Shown here: piece after piece, positions 35,201-44,214 of the stretch
Numbering within the stretch: position 1 is the first letter of the stretch
Layout of the letters: the number at the start of each line of letters is the position of its first letter
Assembly (NCBI RefSeq): GCF_000242455.2
Contig: NC_019892.1
Location: 7,140,744-7,204,743 of the forward strand
DNA from: Singulisphaera acidiphila DSM 18658
GTDB lineage: Bacteria; Planctomycetota; Planctomycetia; Isosphaerales; Isosphaeraceae
DNA: 64,000 bases
Direction of reading: 5' to 3'
The notes under the pieces: model-generated
Database searches by the model: none
What the model was told of the DNA's origin: nothing
Seen by the model: only the letters and a program-made list of their open reading frames with translations
Position numbers and translations under genes: made by a program

Positions 35201-37025
35201 CTGCGACGCCGGGGCCGTTGACGTACGCCGTATCGTTGTCTGCCCCGAGGCTAACCGCCAGCGCCACGCCTGCCGGCGAGGCGATCAAGCTCAGCGTATC
35301 AGCGGCCCCGTCGAGGTTGATCGCGAGGTTCGCCAGGCCGGCGGCCTGCGTGGGATTGTTGATCGTCAAGTGCGTGGGCGAGGCGGCTCCATTGATCGTG
35401 ACGTTCGTTTTGTTGGCGAAATTCATCAACTCGAAGGTCGGTACGGCACCACTGTTGAATTGCGTGGTTTGGAACCCGAGGAAGATCGGCCCATCAACGA
35501 TATTGAGGACGCTCGTTCCCGGCGGTGCCAAGAAGACGAGGTTAGCCGCCGGAACGACGTCGTTGATCGGCAGGAGGTTTGAGAAGCTAATCGATGTGCT
35601 ATCCAGCGCGATGAGGCCTGCGCCGGGGCCGGAGGCGGTGTATGTCTCGTTGGTGAACGAGCCTCCGTGGAGATTCAGGGTATTGTTCCCCGGACCGCCA
35701 TCAAACGCGAGACCGCCGCCCGGAATGGGATTTCCGGTGGCGAAGTCGATGGTCAGAGTGTCGTTTCCGAGGCCGGCCAAGATCCTCGCGTTCACCAGGT
35801 CCGCGGTCACGAAATTGAGCGCGAAGGGGGACAAGCCCGTGAGGGAAGCGTTGGGCCCCACGGCGGTCAGGGTGCCGTTGCGCCCGATCGGGTCTGCCGT
35901 ATCGTCAACGGTCAGCGTGGTGGAGGTTGGATTCCCGGAGAGAGTGACGGGGCCTGCGATCGTCTGGAGCGTACCACCCTTGCCGATCCAGACGGAATCC
36001 GTCCCCTGGTTCTCAACGTTGAGTGGTCCGCTCGACGCAAAAATATTGACGAGATTCTGGCCGCTGCCCGTTCGGATCAAGGTGGTGATGGCGGCCGGTG
36101 TCTGGTCGACGGCGAAGGTGTTGCCTCCGCTGCCCCCGTTGATTTCGAGATAACCGAGTTGATTCGGCTTAAAATGGATATCCCCTGCGGACAACCCACT
36201 CACGCTCCCGGTGTTGGATCCGTTGTCGACATCCAGCGTGACGGTCTTGCTGGCTCCATCGTTTTGGTCATTCAAAAAGAGCGATGTGCGGCCCCCCGTG
36301 GAAGAGACGAAAAGCGGGGCCGAGATGCCACTCATGCTGGAGTTATTGCCGACAACAACGGAACTCGATCCACCGTCGATGATCGAGATGGGCTCAAAGC
36401 GTGGAGGGGATGCGGCCGTTGAGAGAACCCTGAAGAGATTGTTGGCCGTGCTTCCCTTGAGGGTGATCCCCCCCTGGAAGAGACGGCTCGCAGTCTCGAC
36501 GTAATTGATACCGTTGCCTGAGATTAGGCCAGGGCCGGTATCGACCGTGTAGGTATTCGCTACGGCGCTGCCGCTATCGTCAATCGTGACCGAACTGTTA
36601 TTGGGAGCCTGGGGATCGTTGACCGAGAACTGGGCGAACAACGTACTGGCCGGCGAGTCGGGCGTGCCCAGCGTGATTGAATTGACACCGTTCCCGGTAT
36701 TGATCACAACCGTCGCGCCTGGAATCGCGGCGAGCGTTTGGATGCCGGGCGTGGCGGTATCCCAGTCGCTTGAGAAGGCGCCCCCGTTTACGCTGTGCTG
36801 GAGCAGCCCACTCACCTGCTTAATCACGAGCTGATTGCCCGTATTATCCCCTTGTGCCACTGCCGTCAGGCCGGCAAGCGAGAAGGTGTACGCCAGCAGC
36901 GTTCGATTCTCGAGGGGCTCGAGCGCAGCGAGCCGTTGCGTCCGCCGCGCACGGGCGATTGACTTCCGAACCCGCAATCCACCCTGATGAGTCCGTTGCA
37001 TCCCACCGAAGATCAGAGGTATCAC
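32205..37025 (-). CDS. Giant exported protein with LEPLENRTLLA motif and tandem PKD-like repeats
   Basis: 1606 residues from GTG 37025, with AAGGGAG 6 nt upstream. A basic N-terminus carries LEPLENRTLLA (35-45), the planctomycete secretion/sorting-type motif seen on many giant proteins. Residues about 50-690 are glycine/asparagine-rich beta sequence with haemolysin-like GLGNDTLTIDF and PGNNTLNL stretches. From about 700 there are at least six repeats of about 95 residues with the core INWGDGT...GTITQ...HTY, similar to PKD/Ig-like domains. Near 1370 a bacterial Ig-like unit (NTPTFSGTSEPGSIIRLF) follows. The C-terminal 60 residues are serine- and arginine-rich. It is probably an adhesin or surface-layer structural protein. 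No membrane helix or enzyme motif. Confidence 0.85.
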   Translation of the reverse strand: MIPLIFGGMQRTHQGGLRVRKSIARARRTQRLAALEPLENRTLLAYTFSLAGLTAVAQGDNTGNQLVIKQVSGLLQHSVNGGAFSSDWDTATPGIQTLAAIPGATVVINTGNGVNSITLGTPDSPASTLFAQFSVNDPQAPNNSSVTIDDSGSAVANTYTVDTGPGLISGNGINYVETASRLFQGGITLKGSTANNLFRVLSTAASPPRFEPISIIDGGSSSVVVGNNSSMSGISAPLFVSSTGGRTSLFLNDQNDGASKTVTLDVDNGSNTGSVSGLSAGDIHFKPNQLGYLEINGGSGGNTFAVDQTPAAITTLIRTGSGQNLVNIFASSGPLNVENQGTDSVWIGKGGTLQTIAGPVTLSGNPTSTTLTVDDTADPIGRNGTLTAVGPNASLTGLSPFALNFVTADLVNARILAGLGNDTLTIDFATGNPIPGGGLAFDGGPGNNTLNLHGGSFTNETYTASGPGAGLIALDSTSISFSNLLPINDVVPAANLVFLAPPGTSVLNIVDGPIFLGFQTTQFNSGAVPTFELMNFANKTNVTINGAASPTHLTINNPTQAAGLANLAINLDGAADTLSLIASPAGVALAVSLGADNDTAYVNGPGVAAGTTAALDGGSDFDTLRYDAAGLSIAVTAGPNPGQVILTPALAGIVNASNFERIFINNAAPVQPVPGPIQLLNAVEDSPLTNVTVGTFTSAALGAKASDFAITINWGDGTSSAGIVTQDASNPSVFYITGSHTYAVQGVYPIGITIGPAGSTLATVLINGVPVTISAPPFDPVTTTASATVTNAALSVSAFSRTGTAGLAMPPGPIATFIDLGGAHPVADYTATIQVVDANNVVVVSVPAASIVQNGNTNRYTVNAPSFTLPTNGTYTILVTVTDTHLPTPTTATGSAQAVIADAALTGTGLTISPTEGQAFLGVVGSFTSGNPLSVVSDFTAIITWGDGHQTLGTITQTGPGAFNVSGTNTYADAGSYSVLINVRDKAGQTITIGTTANVADAPLTATGLAITAIELQPFHGAVASFTDANPLATVANFTATIDWGDGSTPTPGTITQAANGTFFVSGSHVYINFTPTSTPNVVTVTINDKGGSTATALGSAIVRDAALTATVASISAVEGTLFTGRVATFTDAGGPQPIGTYTIVIGWGDGTFTAPTSVTTTGVGPLGITFLIDGSHTYADEGHYTIDVQVTSAGGSSTHAFGTAIVADAPLTGQIVLTSATERVPLKNVTVATFTDTGGSEPISNYNAVINWGDGTGLNGGTVVSNGSSFLIQGTHTYKESGFYPISVTIYDHGGATITLNGTVNVADVPIIVTGHLNPESDTGISQTDGITRDNTPTFSGTSEPGSIIRLFATSTAPNSSPFLIGAAPTNAAGVWQITSSLLADGTYTIVAQAVDRSGVTEGSATLAPIVIDTVGPVVTSLTFDRFQGQLLVGFQDQLSGLDQASLVDGSYYQFTKARSRPGQFLVTGLSASPFINGSTPQTVTVTINRGRALRGGIYTFTIISGGIRDIAGNSLDGEFFGRFPSGNGLPGGNFVAGLNTVHNRIFPPVPLDSTVSPIPSPGSPGATARARKAAKSSAALSAHDSALSSINVTKASRSRRYHNV

Positions 37026-38679
37026 GTGAGTCTCCCTTTAGCGTTTGAAAGATCCGAGGATGAAACTCTTCGCTACCCACGATTGAGATTGGAATCCGAA
37101 AAACGGTTTCCGATTCCAACTCGCCAAACCTTCATCGCATCCCGTTCAAGGGAATCAGGCCCTTTGGGAAAACGGGGCACTACAAACTCGGTTTCATCAA
37201 TCAACGACGAAATCAAGCGAAGCGACGCCAAGTTTGGCGCGCAGTTTGACTACCATCCTTGGGAGAATGCGTTCGGCTCTCTGCGGCGAAAGCTCTAGCT
37301 GAAGCTTAGCTTACGTCCTCTGCAAAGATGTTGAGTGAACTTTGCGATGACCATTGTTTATTAGCCAGGCGCATAGAATCGTGCTTTGGATCAACCTAAG
37401 TAAGCACTCCAGATATATCAGGTTTATCTCTTTAGTCAAAACTTCTTTCCTAGACCCCCTAAATTGCTTGAAAGGACAAGGTTACTGAAAGTGGGATACG
37501 CAGGGGGGCTTTTGCCGTGACGCTTCTGTTCCAAAATAAAGTTCAAATCGCGGGGCCCCGGATTCAGGGACGTCCAAGATCGGGAGTGAATTGCAATCCG
37601 AAACTTGATGCGCATTCATTGTGTTTTTTGATCCCATTAATGAAACGTCATGCATTGTGGATGCGGTTGGTACGACCGCTTCGCTCGCGCGTATCCGGCG
37701 GTCGTTGTGGAACCTGCCTCGATTTTCCTGTGGAACGGAAGCGTCTCCATGTCGGCTGGGGACACCGCTGAAATCGACCTGGCATTGGCCCTCATGGAGG
37801 AGGACCTCTGGTGAGAGGTTGTGCTCGCGATCGCCCGTCACCTGGTCATGACGAGCAGTCCTGGAGGAAACCGCCCATCGCAGAAAGCCTCAGGTCTCGT
37901 AACGGTTCGGGGCCATTGGCCCGCGACTTTACCCTGCCAAAGATGAGCCGTCGGTTTCCCCTCAATGATCGTGCCAGGTGAGTTCGTCGACGTCGAAGAT
38001 CGAGTCCAACCCGTAACCCGGCTGGCCGGGCTATTCCGTCTAAGCCAAGCGTTGTTCAACCCTTGCTGGTTGATCCCCTAAGGCGAATGCTTGTAACTTG
38101 TTACATCCCAATCGGACGGCCGATCATGACGTTCGGCTCGGCGTGGTTTGCCTTCGCTTTGGCACGTTCCCTGGCGCGATCACGAGGGACCGTGATGTCC
38201 GGATGCTGGGACGTGACTTCATCTCTCGGTTTGACGGACTTGCGGAAAACGTCTGCTCCAATTCTCTCAAGTGACTCGAGATTCGAAGACTATTTTCCAG
38301 CCACGGTTGACTTCCCTCTAACCGCAACTACCATAGTTACGATTCTGTGAGCAACGGCGAGTTGAGCGTTTCCGCTTCGCCCAGGGAATTGGCCCGATTG
38401 GGGCGACCGTGGTGTTGGAGCCGACCTCCGTGTTGAAGGCAGGGTGACTTGGACATTAAATCTCTTTTTGGACGCGATCATGGGCGCTGAGCAAACTGGA
38501 TCCGTGACGGATTGACGAAGTTCCTGCAATCAGTTTGCAATGTGAAGATTTCTGGATTTCTCATGCACTGTTGAGCCGAATCTCATACCCGCACGGTTTC
38601 GCCCAGCTTCGCCGGGCGGCGCCAAGAGTGATTTCGGTCGGATCACCGACCGGATTGAGAACCATCAGGACCCGATGCC
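37026..38679. other. 1.65-kb stretch without a convincing gene
   Basis: Located between the giant surface protein and the RND adaptor. Short open frames occur on both strands but none has a ribosome-binding site, conserved-looking motif or consistent composition. The stretch is AT-richer than its surroundings (for example 37300-37480). One minus-strand reading frame near 38101-38334 reads like protein with one stop inside it (listed as a pseudogene). No IS ends or transposase remnants were recognised. Confidence 0.5.
38101..38334 (-). pseudogene. Possible degraded small gene
   Basis: On the minus strand a frame starting at ATG 38334 is interrupted by TAG at 38290-38292 and then stays open to TAA at 38101-38103. 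The 62-codon second part (LERIGADVFRKSVKPRDEV, then RDRARERAKAKANHAEPN) has a charged, lysine/arginine/alanine composition that looks more protein-like than random. No family is recognised and chance is possible. Confidence 0.2.
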
Positions 38680-40077
38680 ATGAGTCATCATGACCGCCCC
38701 CGCACGCGCCTCGCGAGGCGTGTTCTGAGCGTTTCCACCGCAGCCATCGCGATCCTGGCCTTGGTGGGTTGTCAGAAGCCGGTGGCGCCCGCCCCGCCTC
38801 CTCCTCCGACGGTCGGCGTCGTGGAGTCGAAACGAATGAGTATCCCCGTCCTCGTGACCCCGAATGGGACGACCCGCGCTCTTGAGGACGTCACCATCCG
38901 CGCCCGGGTCCGTGGCTTTTTGACCGAACGCCATTTCGATGAGGGGGCTTTCGTCAAGAAGGGACAGCTTCTCCTCGTCATTGATGAGGAACCTTATAAG
39001 ATCGCACTCCTCTTGGCGCGGGCCCGGCAGGCCGAGGCGGCCGCGGCGCTCAGGAAATCGGAGGTTTCGAAGGGACGCGAGGTCGCCTTGGCCCAACTCG
39101 AGCTCGACCGGGCGCAGCTCCTCCTTGCCAATATTCAAGAACGAAGAAGTCGGTCTTTGCTGGCTCGCAATGCCGGCTCGAGTGAAGAGCTGGACAAGGC
39201 CGAGGCCGATCGCAAGAAGTGGGAGGCGCAAGTCGAGGCCGACCGCGCGAATCATGAGCAGGCGAGCGCCGACTTCGAGGTCGGGATTGCGTCCGCTCGG
39301 GCCCAGGTTGCGGCGGCGAATGCCACCGTCCGAGACGCCGAGCTGAATCTGGGCTATTGTCGGATGGTCGCGCCGATCGATGGCCGAATTGGCCAGGCAA
39401 AAGTCAAGGTCGGCAACCTTGTCGGCCCTGACGCGATGGGAGGGGGGAGTTTTTCCGACCTGGCGACCATTCAGCAACTCGACCCGATCGGCATCGATAT
39501 TCGGCTCAGTTCCCGCGACCTCGACCGAACCCGGGAACTGATCGATCAAGGGCTCGACGTCCGCCTTGCCCGCTCCGGCCCGACCGGCGAGCTCGAATTC
39601 CCCCAAGTTGGGACTTGCTACTTCATCGACAATAGCATTGATGAGACGACATCCACCTTTTTGGCCAAGGCGCGGATGCCCAATCCCGGAGGCAGGCTCC
39701 TCCCGGGCGAATATGTCAAGTTGCGACTGGTCGTGGACCGCCTCGAGAATGCCATCGTCGTCCCCGCACCTTCGGTGATGGAGACCGAAGTGGGCACCAT
39801 CGTGCATGTCGTGGATGGGAAGGGCAAAGTGGCCGTTCGAAAGGTCGACGCCGCCCAGACTTACGAAGGGATGCGGGTCATCACCAAGGGGCTGGAGTCG
39901 GGCGTCTCGGTAATCGTCGAGGGGCTGCAATCGATCCGCCCGGGCATCGTTGTCAAGACGGCGCCGGCGGCTCTGGCTCGGAAGACTTCTGAAGGCTCGA
40001 AGATCACGTCCGCGCTCTCCTCCGGTGCGCATACGAGCCAAGTCGAATCCAATCTCGCAGGTCCACCGAAGTCTTGA
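38680..40077 (+). CDS. RND efflux periplasmic adaptor (MFP) lipoprotein
   Basis: 465 residues. A lipobox (LALVGC) ends the signal sequence at about residue 30. A proline run follows, then the lipoyl half-motifs (VRGFLTERHFDEGAFVKKGQ and YCRMVAPIDGRIG) flanking a coiled-coil hairpin at about 105-225 rich in Ala/Glu/Gln/Arg. Beta-barrel and membrane-proximal domains come after. It links the pump encoded 69 bp downstream to an outer-membrane channel. No TolC gene sits in this cluster; the nearest is at 55170. The start has AGGA about 10 nt upstream. Confidence 0.9.
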   Translation: MSHHDRPRTRLARRVLSVSTAAIAILALVGCQKPVAPAPPPPPTVGVVESKRMSIPVLVTPNGTTRALEDVTIRARVRGFLTERHFDEGAFVKKGQLLLVIDEEPYKIALLLARARQAEAAAALRKSEVSKGREVALAQLELDRAQLLLANIQERRSRSLLARNAGSSEELDKAEADRKKWEAQVEADRANHEQASADFEVGIASARAQVAAANATVRDAELNLGYCRMVAPIDGRIGQAKVKVGNLVGPDAMGGGSFSDLATIQQLDPIGIDIRLSSRDLDRTRELIDQGLDVRLARSGPTGELEFPQVGTCYFIDNSIDETTSTFLAKARMPNPGGRLLPGEYVKLRLVVDRLENAIVVPAPSVMETEVGTIVHVVDGKGKVAVRKVDAAQTYEGMRVITKGLESGVSVIVEGLQSIRPGIVVKTAPAALARKTSEGSKITSALSSGAHTSQVESNLAGPPKS

Positions 40078-40146
40078 GCCGGGAGCCAGGCTTCCGCGCT
40101 GCGACCCAACCTGACCCATTTATATTTATGAGAGCCTCGACGAGCC

Positions 40147-43100
40147 ATGGTCGACTTCTTTATCCGCCGGCCGATCTTTGCCACCGTGTCGGCTCTTCTG
40201 ATGCTGCTGATCGGCGGGATCTGCGCCTTTCTCCTGCCGATCGCGCAGTATCCGCAGATCGCCCCGCCCCAGGTGCAGGTAACGACCACCTACACCGGGG
40301 CTGACGCCCTCAGCGTGGCCCGAACGGTGACCACGCCGATTGAGCAACAGATCAATGGAACGAAAGGGCTGATCTACTACAGCTCCGACAGTACCAGCAA
40401 CGGCGTGTCGAACATCGTGGCCACGTTCGACATCGGATACTCGCAAGACATGGCCGCCGTCGACATTCAAAACCGAGTCCAGACGGCGCAGGCCCAGCTT
40501 CCTCCCGAGGTTAAGCAGTATGGCGTGTCCATCAAGAAGACGTCGACCGACATGGTTTGCGTCGTCAATCTGATCTCGCCCGACGGCCGGTATGACTCCA
40601 ACTTCCTCGACAACTACGGCCAGATTTACGTGGCCGACGTGCTCAAGCGGATCAACGGGATCAGCGATGCCACGGTGATCGGCCGCAAGTATGCGATGCG
40701 AATCTGGATCGACCCGGACCGCATGGCCAACATGCGGATCTCACCGTCGGAGGTGATCCAGGCGATCCAGCAGGAAAACGTCCAGGCGGCTGCCGGCAAA
40801 ATTGGAGGCAGGCCCGTTCCCAACGGGCAAGACTTTGAACTCCCGATCACGGTGAAGGGGCGCCTCGAGAAGGCGACCGAGTTCGAGGAGATCATCGTCC
40901 GTCGCAACGACGACGGCTCGATCGTCCGTGTCAAGGACATCGCCCGCGTCGAGCTGTCGTCCGAGAATTACGAGACGTCCAGTTACATCAGCGGCAAGCC
41001 GGCCGGCGGTATTCTGATCTATCAGTACGCCGACGCAAACGCATTGGCGATCGTGAGCCAGGTTCGCGCGGAGATGGACAAGATCAAGAAGAATTTCCCC
41101 GAGGGACTCGACTACAAGATTGTCTACAATACAACGGAGTATGTGCACGAAAATATTAGCGAGGTCGAACACACGCTACTCGAGTCGTTCGCCCTCGTGA
41201 TGATCGTCGTGTTCATCTTCTTGCAGGGCTTCCGCGCGACGATCATCCCGATGCTCGCGATTCCGGTTTCGTTGGTCGCCACCTTCGCGGTGATGGCCGC
41301 ACTCGGCTTTTCGATCAACTCGCTGACGCTCTGCGGATTGGTCCTGGCGATCGGCTTGGTGGTCGACGACGCGATCATCGTGGTGGAAAACGTCGAAAAG
41401 TATTTGCATCGAGGATTCGCGCCGCTCGAGGCGACTCGCGCGGCGATGGCCGAGATCACGACCCCGATCGTGACGATCACCCTGGTTCTGGCCGCTGTGT
41501 TCGTCCCGGTTGCGTTCATGCCAGGCATGACCGGGAAGCTTTACAACCAGTTTGCGATGACGATCGTCATCTCGTTCGTCTTCTCGGCGTTCAACTCGTT
41601 GACGTTCAGCCCCGCGATGGCGCGTCTGTTCCTCAAGGCGAAGCACGGGGAGACCAAGTTTTTTCTGTTCCGTTGGTTCAACGCCGGACTGAGGTGGATC
41701 GAGAATTCCTACGACGCGGTCCTTGAGTTCACGGCCCGCCACTGGTGGACGATCGTTGTCCCTTCGGTCTTCCTCCTCGGTCTGACGGTCTGGATGCTCA
41801 CCACGCGACCGAAGGCGTTCATTCCCACGGAAGACCAGGGCTACTTGCTCGTTGTGGTCCAGACGCCTGACGGGACCAGCGGTGAGACCACCGCGCGGGT
41901 TCTCAAGCGAGTGGAAGCGATCTGCCGGGAAGTCGAGGGGGTCAGGGACACCGTCTCGATCGAAGGCCTGAATGTGATCAATTCTTCCAACCAGAGTAAC
42001 TGTGGCGTCATTTTCCCGGTCCTCGAAGAGTGGTCGCATCGGAAAACTCCGGGGCTTCGTGCCCAGGGCCTTGCCGGCACCCTCCAGGCCAAGATTGTCG
42101 CCGAGATCCGCGACGCTCAAGTGTTCGTCTTGCTCCCCCCGGCGATCAGCGGTTTGAGTCCGACCGGTGGGTTCGAGATGATGATCGAGGACCGAGCGGG
42201 CAAGGGGGTCGAGGCCCTGCAACGGGTCGTCGACAAGTTCCAGGATGAAGCCCGCAAGCGTCCGGAACTCGCCGGCGTCTTCTCGACATACTCGGCCCGC
42301 GTCCCCCAACTCAAGTTTGACGTCGACCGCACCAAGGCACGCCGGCTCGACGTGCCGATCTCGGACATTTTCGCGGTCCTCCAGGCAAACCTCGGCGGTT
42401 ACTACGTCAACGACTTCGACCTCTACGGCAAGGTCTGGAAGGTCATGATCCAGGCGGAAGGAGGGGTGAGGTCGAAGCCCGAGGATATTCAGAACCTTTA
42501 TGTTTTGAACCGCCAAGGGAAGCGGGTCCACCTGAGCTCCTTGGGGGATGTCCGCTACGCGTTGGGACCGATCGACGTCCCGCACTATAACCTTTACGCA
42601 TCGGCCAAGATCAACGGCGGAGCCACCCCTGGATTCAGCTCGGGCCAGGGCCTCGCCGCGATGGAAGAGGTTGCGGCCCAGGTGCTCCCCGACGGTTTCG
42701 GCTACGAGTGGACGGGGGCGACCTTCCAGGAGCAGAAGACCGGAAACCAGGCCACCTATATCTTCGCCCTCTCGGTGGTCTGCGTCTTCTTGTTCATGGC
42801 GGCTCTCTACGAGAGCTGGATCCGCCCCTTGGTCATCATCTTGACGGTGCCCTTGGCGATGTTCGGAGCGGTCGTCGGCCTCTGGCTCTACGACATGCCG
42901 CTCGACGTCTTCGGGCAAATCGGCCTGGTGATGCTGATCGGCCTGGAGACGAAGAACGCCATTCTCATCGTCGAGTTCGGCGTCGAGATGAGGCAGAAGC
43001 ACGGGATGTCGATTCTCGAGTCGGCCAAGGTCGCGTCTCGGGAGCGGTTGCGGCCGATCTTGATGACCTCGTTCGCCTTCGTCATGGGCGTCTTGCCGAT

Positions 43101-43488
43101 GGCCCGAGCCACCGGGGCAGGGGCGTACAGCCGAAACTCGCTGGGCATCGTGATCGCGTTCGGAATTGGTGTGAGCACCGTGCTCGGCCGGTTCGTTATT
43201 CCGATCTACTACGTTCTGGGCGAGCGATTGATCGACTGGTTCTCCGGCGCCGGGAAAGGAACCGACGTCCCCCCGCCGCATGCTCCGCAATCGCACTCAC
43301 ATCCGCATCCGACTCACGAGTCGGAGGGGGGGAGGCTGCAAGCCGTCTCATCGTTGGCTGGAATGTCGACGACGACGGCCAGCCAGGGAATCCTTGAAAC
43401 GAAAGCGGGGCCGTATCATCCCACCGGCCTTGACGGGGGCGGACCTCGCGAGGGAATTCTTCATCGCGAAATCGAAGACTCTCACTGA
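40147..43488 (+). CDS. RND multidrug efflux pump, HAE1/AcrB family
   Basis: 1113 residues, the full length of an HAE1 permease with 12 membrane helices. The N-terminus MVDFFIRRPIFATVSALLML is typical. The proton-relay residues are present: Asp407 and Asp408 (GLVVDDAIIVVENVEK) and Lys936 (GLETKNAILIVEFG). It should export hydrophobic toxins or antibiotics using the proton gradient, with the adaptor at 38680. The C-terminal 60 residues are a His-rich hydrophilic extension (HAPQSHSHPHPTHES) not usual in AcrB; it may bind metal or be disordered. Confidence 0.93.
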   Translation: MVDFFIRRPIFATVSALLMLLIGGICAFLLPIAQYPQIAPPQVQVTTTYTGADALSVARTVTTPIEQQINGTKGLIYYSSDSTSNGVSNIVATFDIGYSQDMAAVDIQNRVQTAQAQLPPEVKQYGVSIKKTSTDMVCVVNLISPDGRYDSNFLDNYGQIYVADVLKRINGISDATVIGRKYAMRIWIDPDRMANMRISPSEVIQAIQQENVQAAAGKIGGRPVPNGQDFELPITVKGRLEKATEFEEIIVRRNDDGSIVRVKDIARVELSSENYETSSYISGKPAGGILIYQYADANALAIVSQVRAEMDKIKKNFPEGLDYKIVYNTTEYVHENISEVEHTLLESFALVMIVVFIFLQGFRATIIPMLAIPVSLVATFAVMAALGFSINSLTLCGLVLAIGLVVDDAIIVVENVEKYLHRGFAPLEATRAAMAEITTPIVTITLVLAAVFVPVAFMPGMTGKLYNQFAMTIVISFVFSAFNSLTFSPAMARLFLKAKHGETKFFLFRWFNAGLRWIENSYDAVLEFTARHWWTIVVPSVFLLGLTVWMLTTRPKAFIPTEDQGYLLVVVQTPDGTSGETTARVLKRVEAICREVEGVRDTVSIEGLNVINSSNQSNCGVIFPVLEEWSHRKTPGLRAQGLAGTLQAKIVAEIRDAQVFVLLPPAISGLSPTGGFEMMIEDRAGKGVEALQRVVDKFQDEARKRPELAGVFSTYSARVPQLKFDVDRTKARRLDVPISDIFAVLQANLGGYYVNDFDLYGKVWKVMIQAEGGVRSKPEDIQNLYVLNRQGKRVHLSSLGDVRYALGPIDVPHYNLYASAKINGGATPGFSSGQGLAAMEEVAAQVLPDGFGYEWTGATFQEQKTGNQATYIFALSVVCVFLFMAALYESWIRPLVIILTVPLAMFGAVVGLWLYDMPLDVFGQIGLVMLIGLETKNAILIVEFGVEMRQKHGMSILESAKVASRERLRPILMTSFAFVMGVLPMARATGAGAYSRNSLGIVIAFGIGVSTVLGRFVIPIYYVLGERLIDWFSGAGKGTDVPPPHAPQSHSHPHPTHESEGGRLQAVSSLAGMSTTTASQGILETKAGPYHPTGLDGGGPREGILHREIEDSH

Positions 43489-43676
43489 CCGGCGTAAGTT
43501 CCGAGGCGCAGGACCGACCCGGACGTGTCCTGCCCTCGGATGACTCGTTGCGTTCTCTTCGAGTTTCGGGTCCGGGGTTGATGACCAAGCTCACCGCATT
43601 TAAGCTGATGCCCAACGCGTCCCTGTCACCCCCATTCGCTCCAACCTTTTGAACAAGAACGAGGAGAGGTGTCGAG

Positions 43677-44102
43677 TTGAGCTCAAAGCTGAGCGTCGGC
43701 ATCCACATCCTGACCGTACTCGCCTTGAAGCGAGGCGAGGCCCTGACTTCGGAATACATTGCAGGGAGCGTGAATACCAACCCTGTGGTCATCCGCAGGT
43801 TGCTGGGCCTCTTCCGCGCGGCCGGTTTTGTCGAGTCCAAGACGGGCGTCGGAGGGGGTTGGTTGCTGGTGGCCGACCCCTCGGCCATCAATTTGCTTGA
43901 AGTTCTCCGGGTGCTTGAGCCCCAGCATCAGATGTTTGCTTTGCACCATAGCGAGCCGAACCAGGAATGCTTCGTCGGGTGCAATATCCAGAAAGTTTTG
44001 ATGGAAATCTATGACGAGGCCTGGGAGGGGATGGCCAAGCGGCTTGAACGTTCGACCATCGCGAGCGTCACGGCCACGCTCCTTGAGCGGTTGCAAGCCT
44101 GA
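43677..44102 (+). CDS. Rrf2-family transcriptional regulator
   Basis: 141 residues from TTG 43677, with an excellent AGGAGAGG site 7 nt upstream. The winged helix-turn-helix spans about 1-70 (TSEYIAGSVNTNPVVIRRLL, FVESKTGVGGGWLL). The C-terminal part has only two cysteines close together (ECFVGC), so it lacks the three-cysteine cluster ligands of IscR. This places it near the cluster-free YwnA-type Rrf2 proteins, which respond to redox or other signals. It could control the RND pump upstream or the haem protein downstream. Confidence 0.85.
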   Translation: MSSKLSVGIHILTVLALKRGEALTSEYIAGSVNTNPVVIRRLLGLFRAAGFVESKTGVGGGWLLVADPSAINLLEVLRVLEPQHQMFALHHSEPNQECFVGCNIQKVLMEIYDEAWEGMAKRLERSTIASVTATLLERLQA

Positions 44103-44214
44103 ACAGCGCTTCACCTCGTGACGAGAGGCGAGCCGCTACCGGCTTGATCTCTCGGCGATGATCCTCGACGATCTCGGAGTCAGGAAAGAAACGAGGCCAT
44201 CGAGGACGACGAAG

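Noticed and set aside
37482..37841. 119-residue minus-strand open frame, including a QCQVDFSG segment that faintly recalls a transposase
   Set aside because: No further transposase motif, no inverted ends and no ribosome-binding site; too weak to call.
38002..38014. 13-bp match to the inverted repeat at 32020-32041
   Set aside because: A single 13-bp match in 64 kb can occur by chance and the flanks do not form a hairpin.
38665..40119. 484-residue minus-strand open frame
   Set aside because: Antisense shadow of the RND adaptor gene, with low-complexity charged composition.
41176..43296. 706-residue minus-strand open frame
   Set aside because: Antisense shadow of the RND pump, arginine/histidine/glutamate-rich with no signals.
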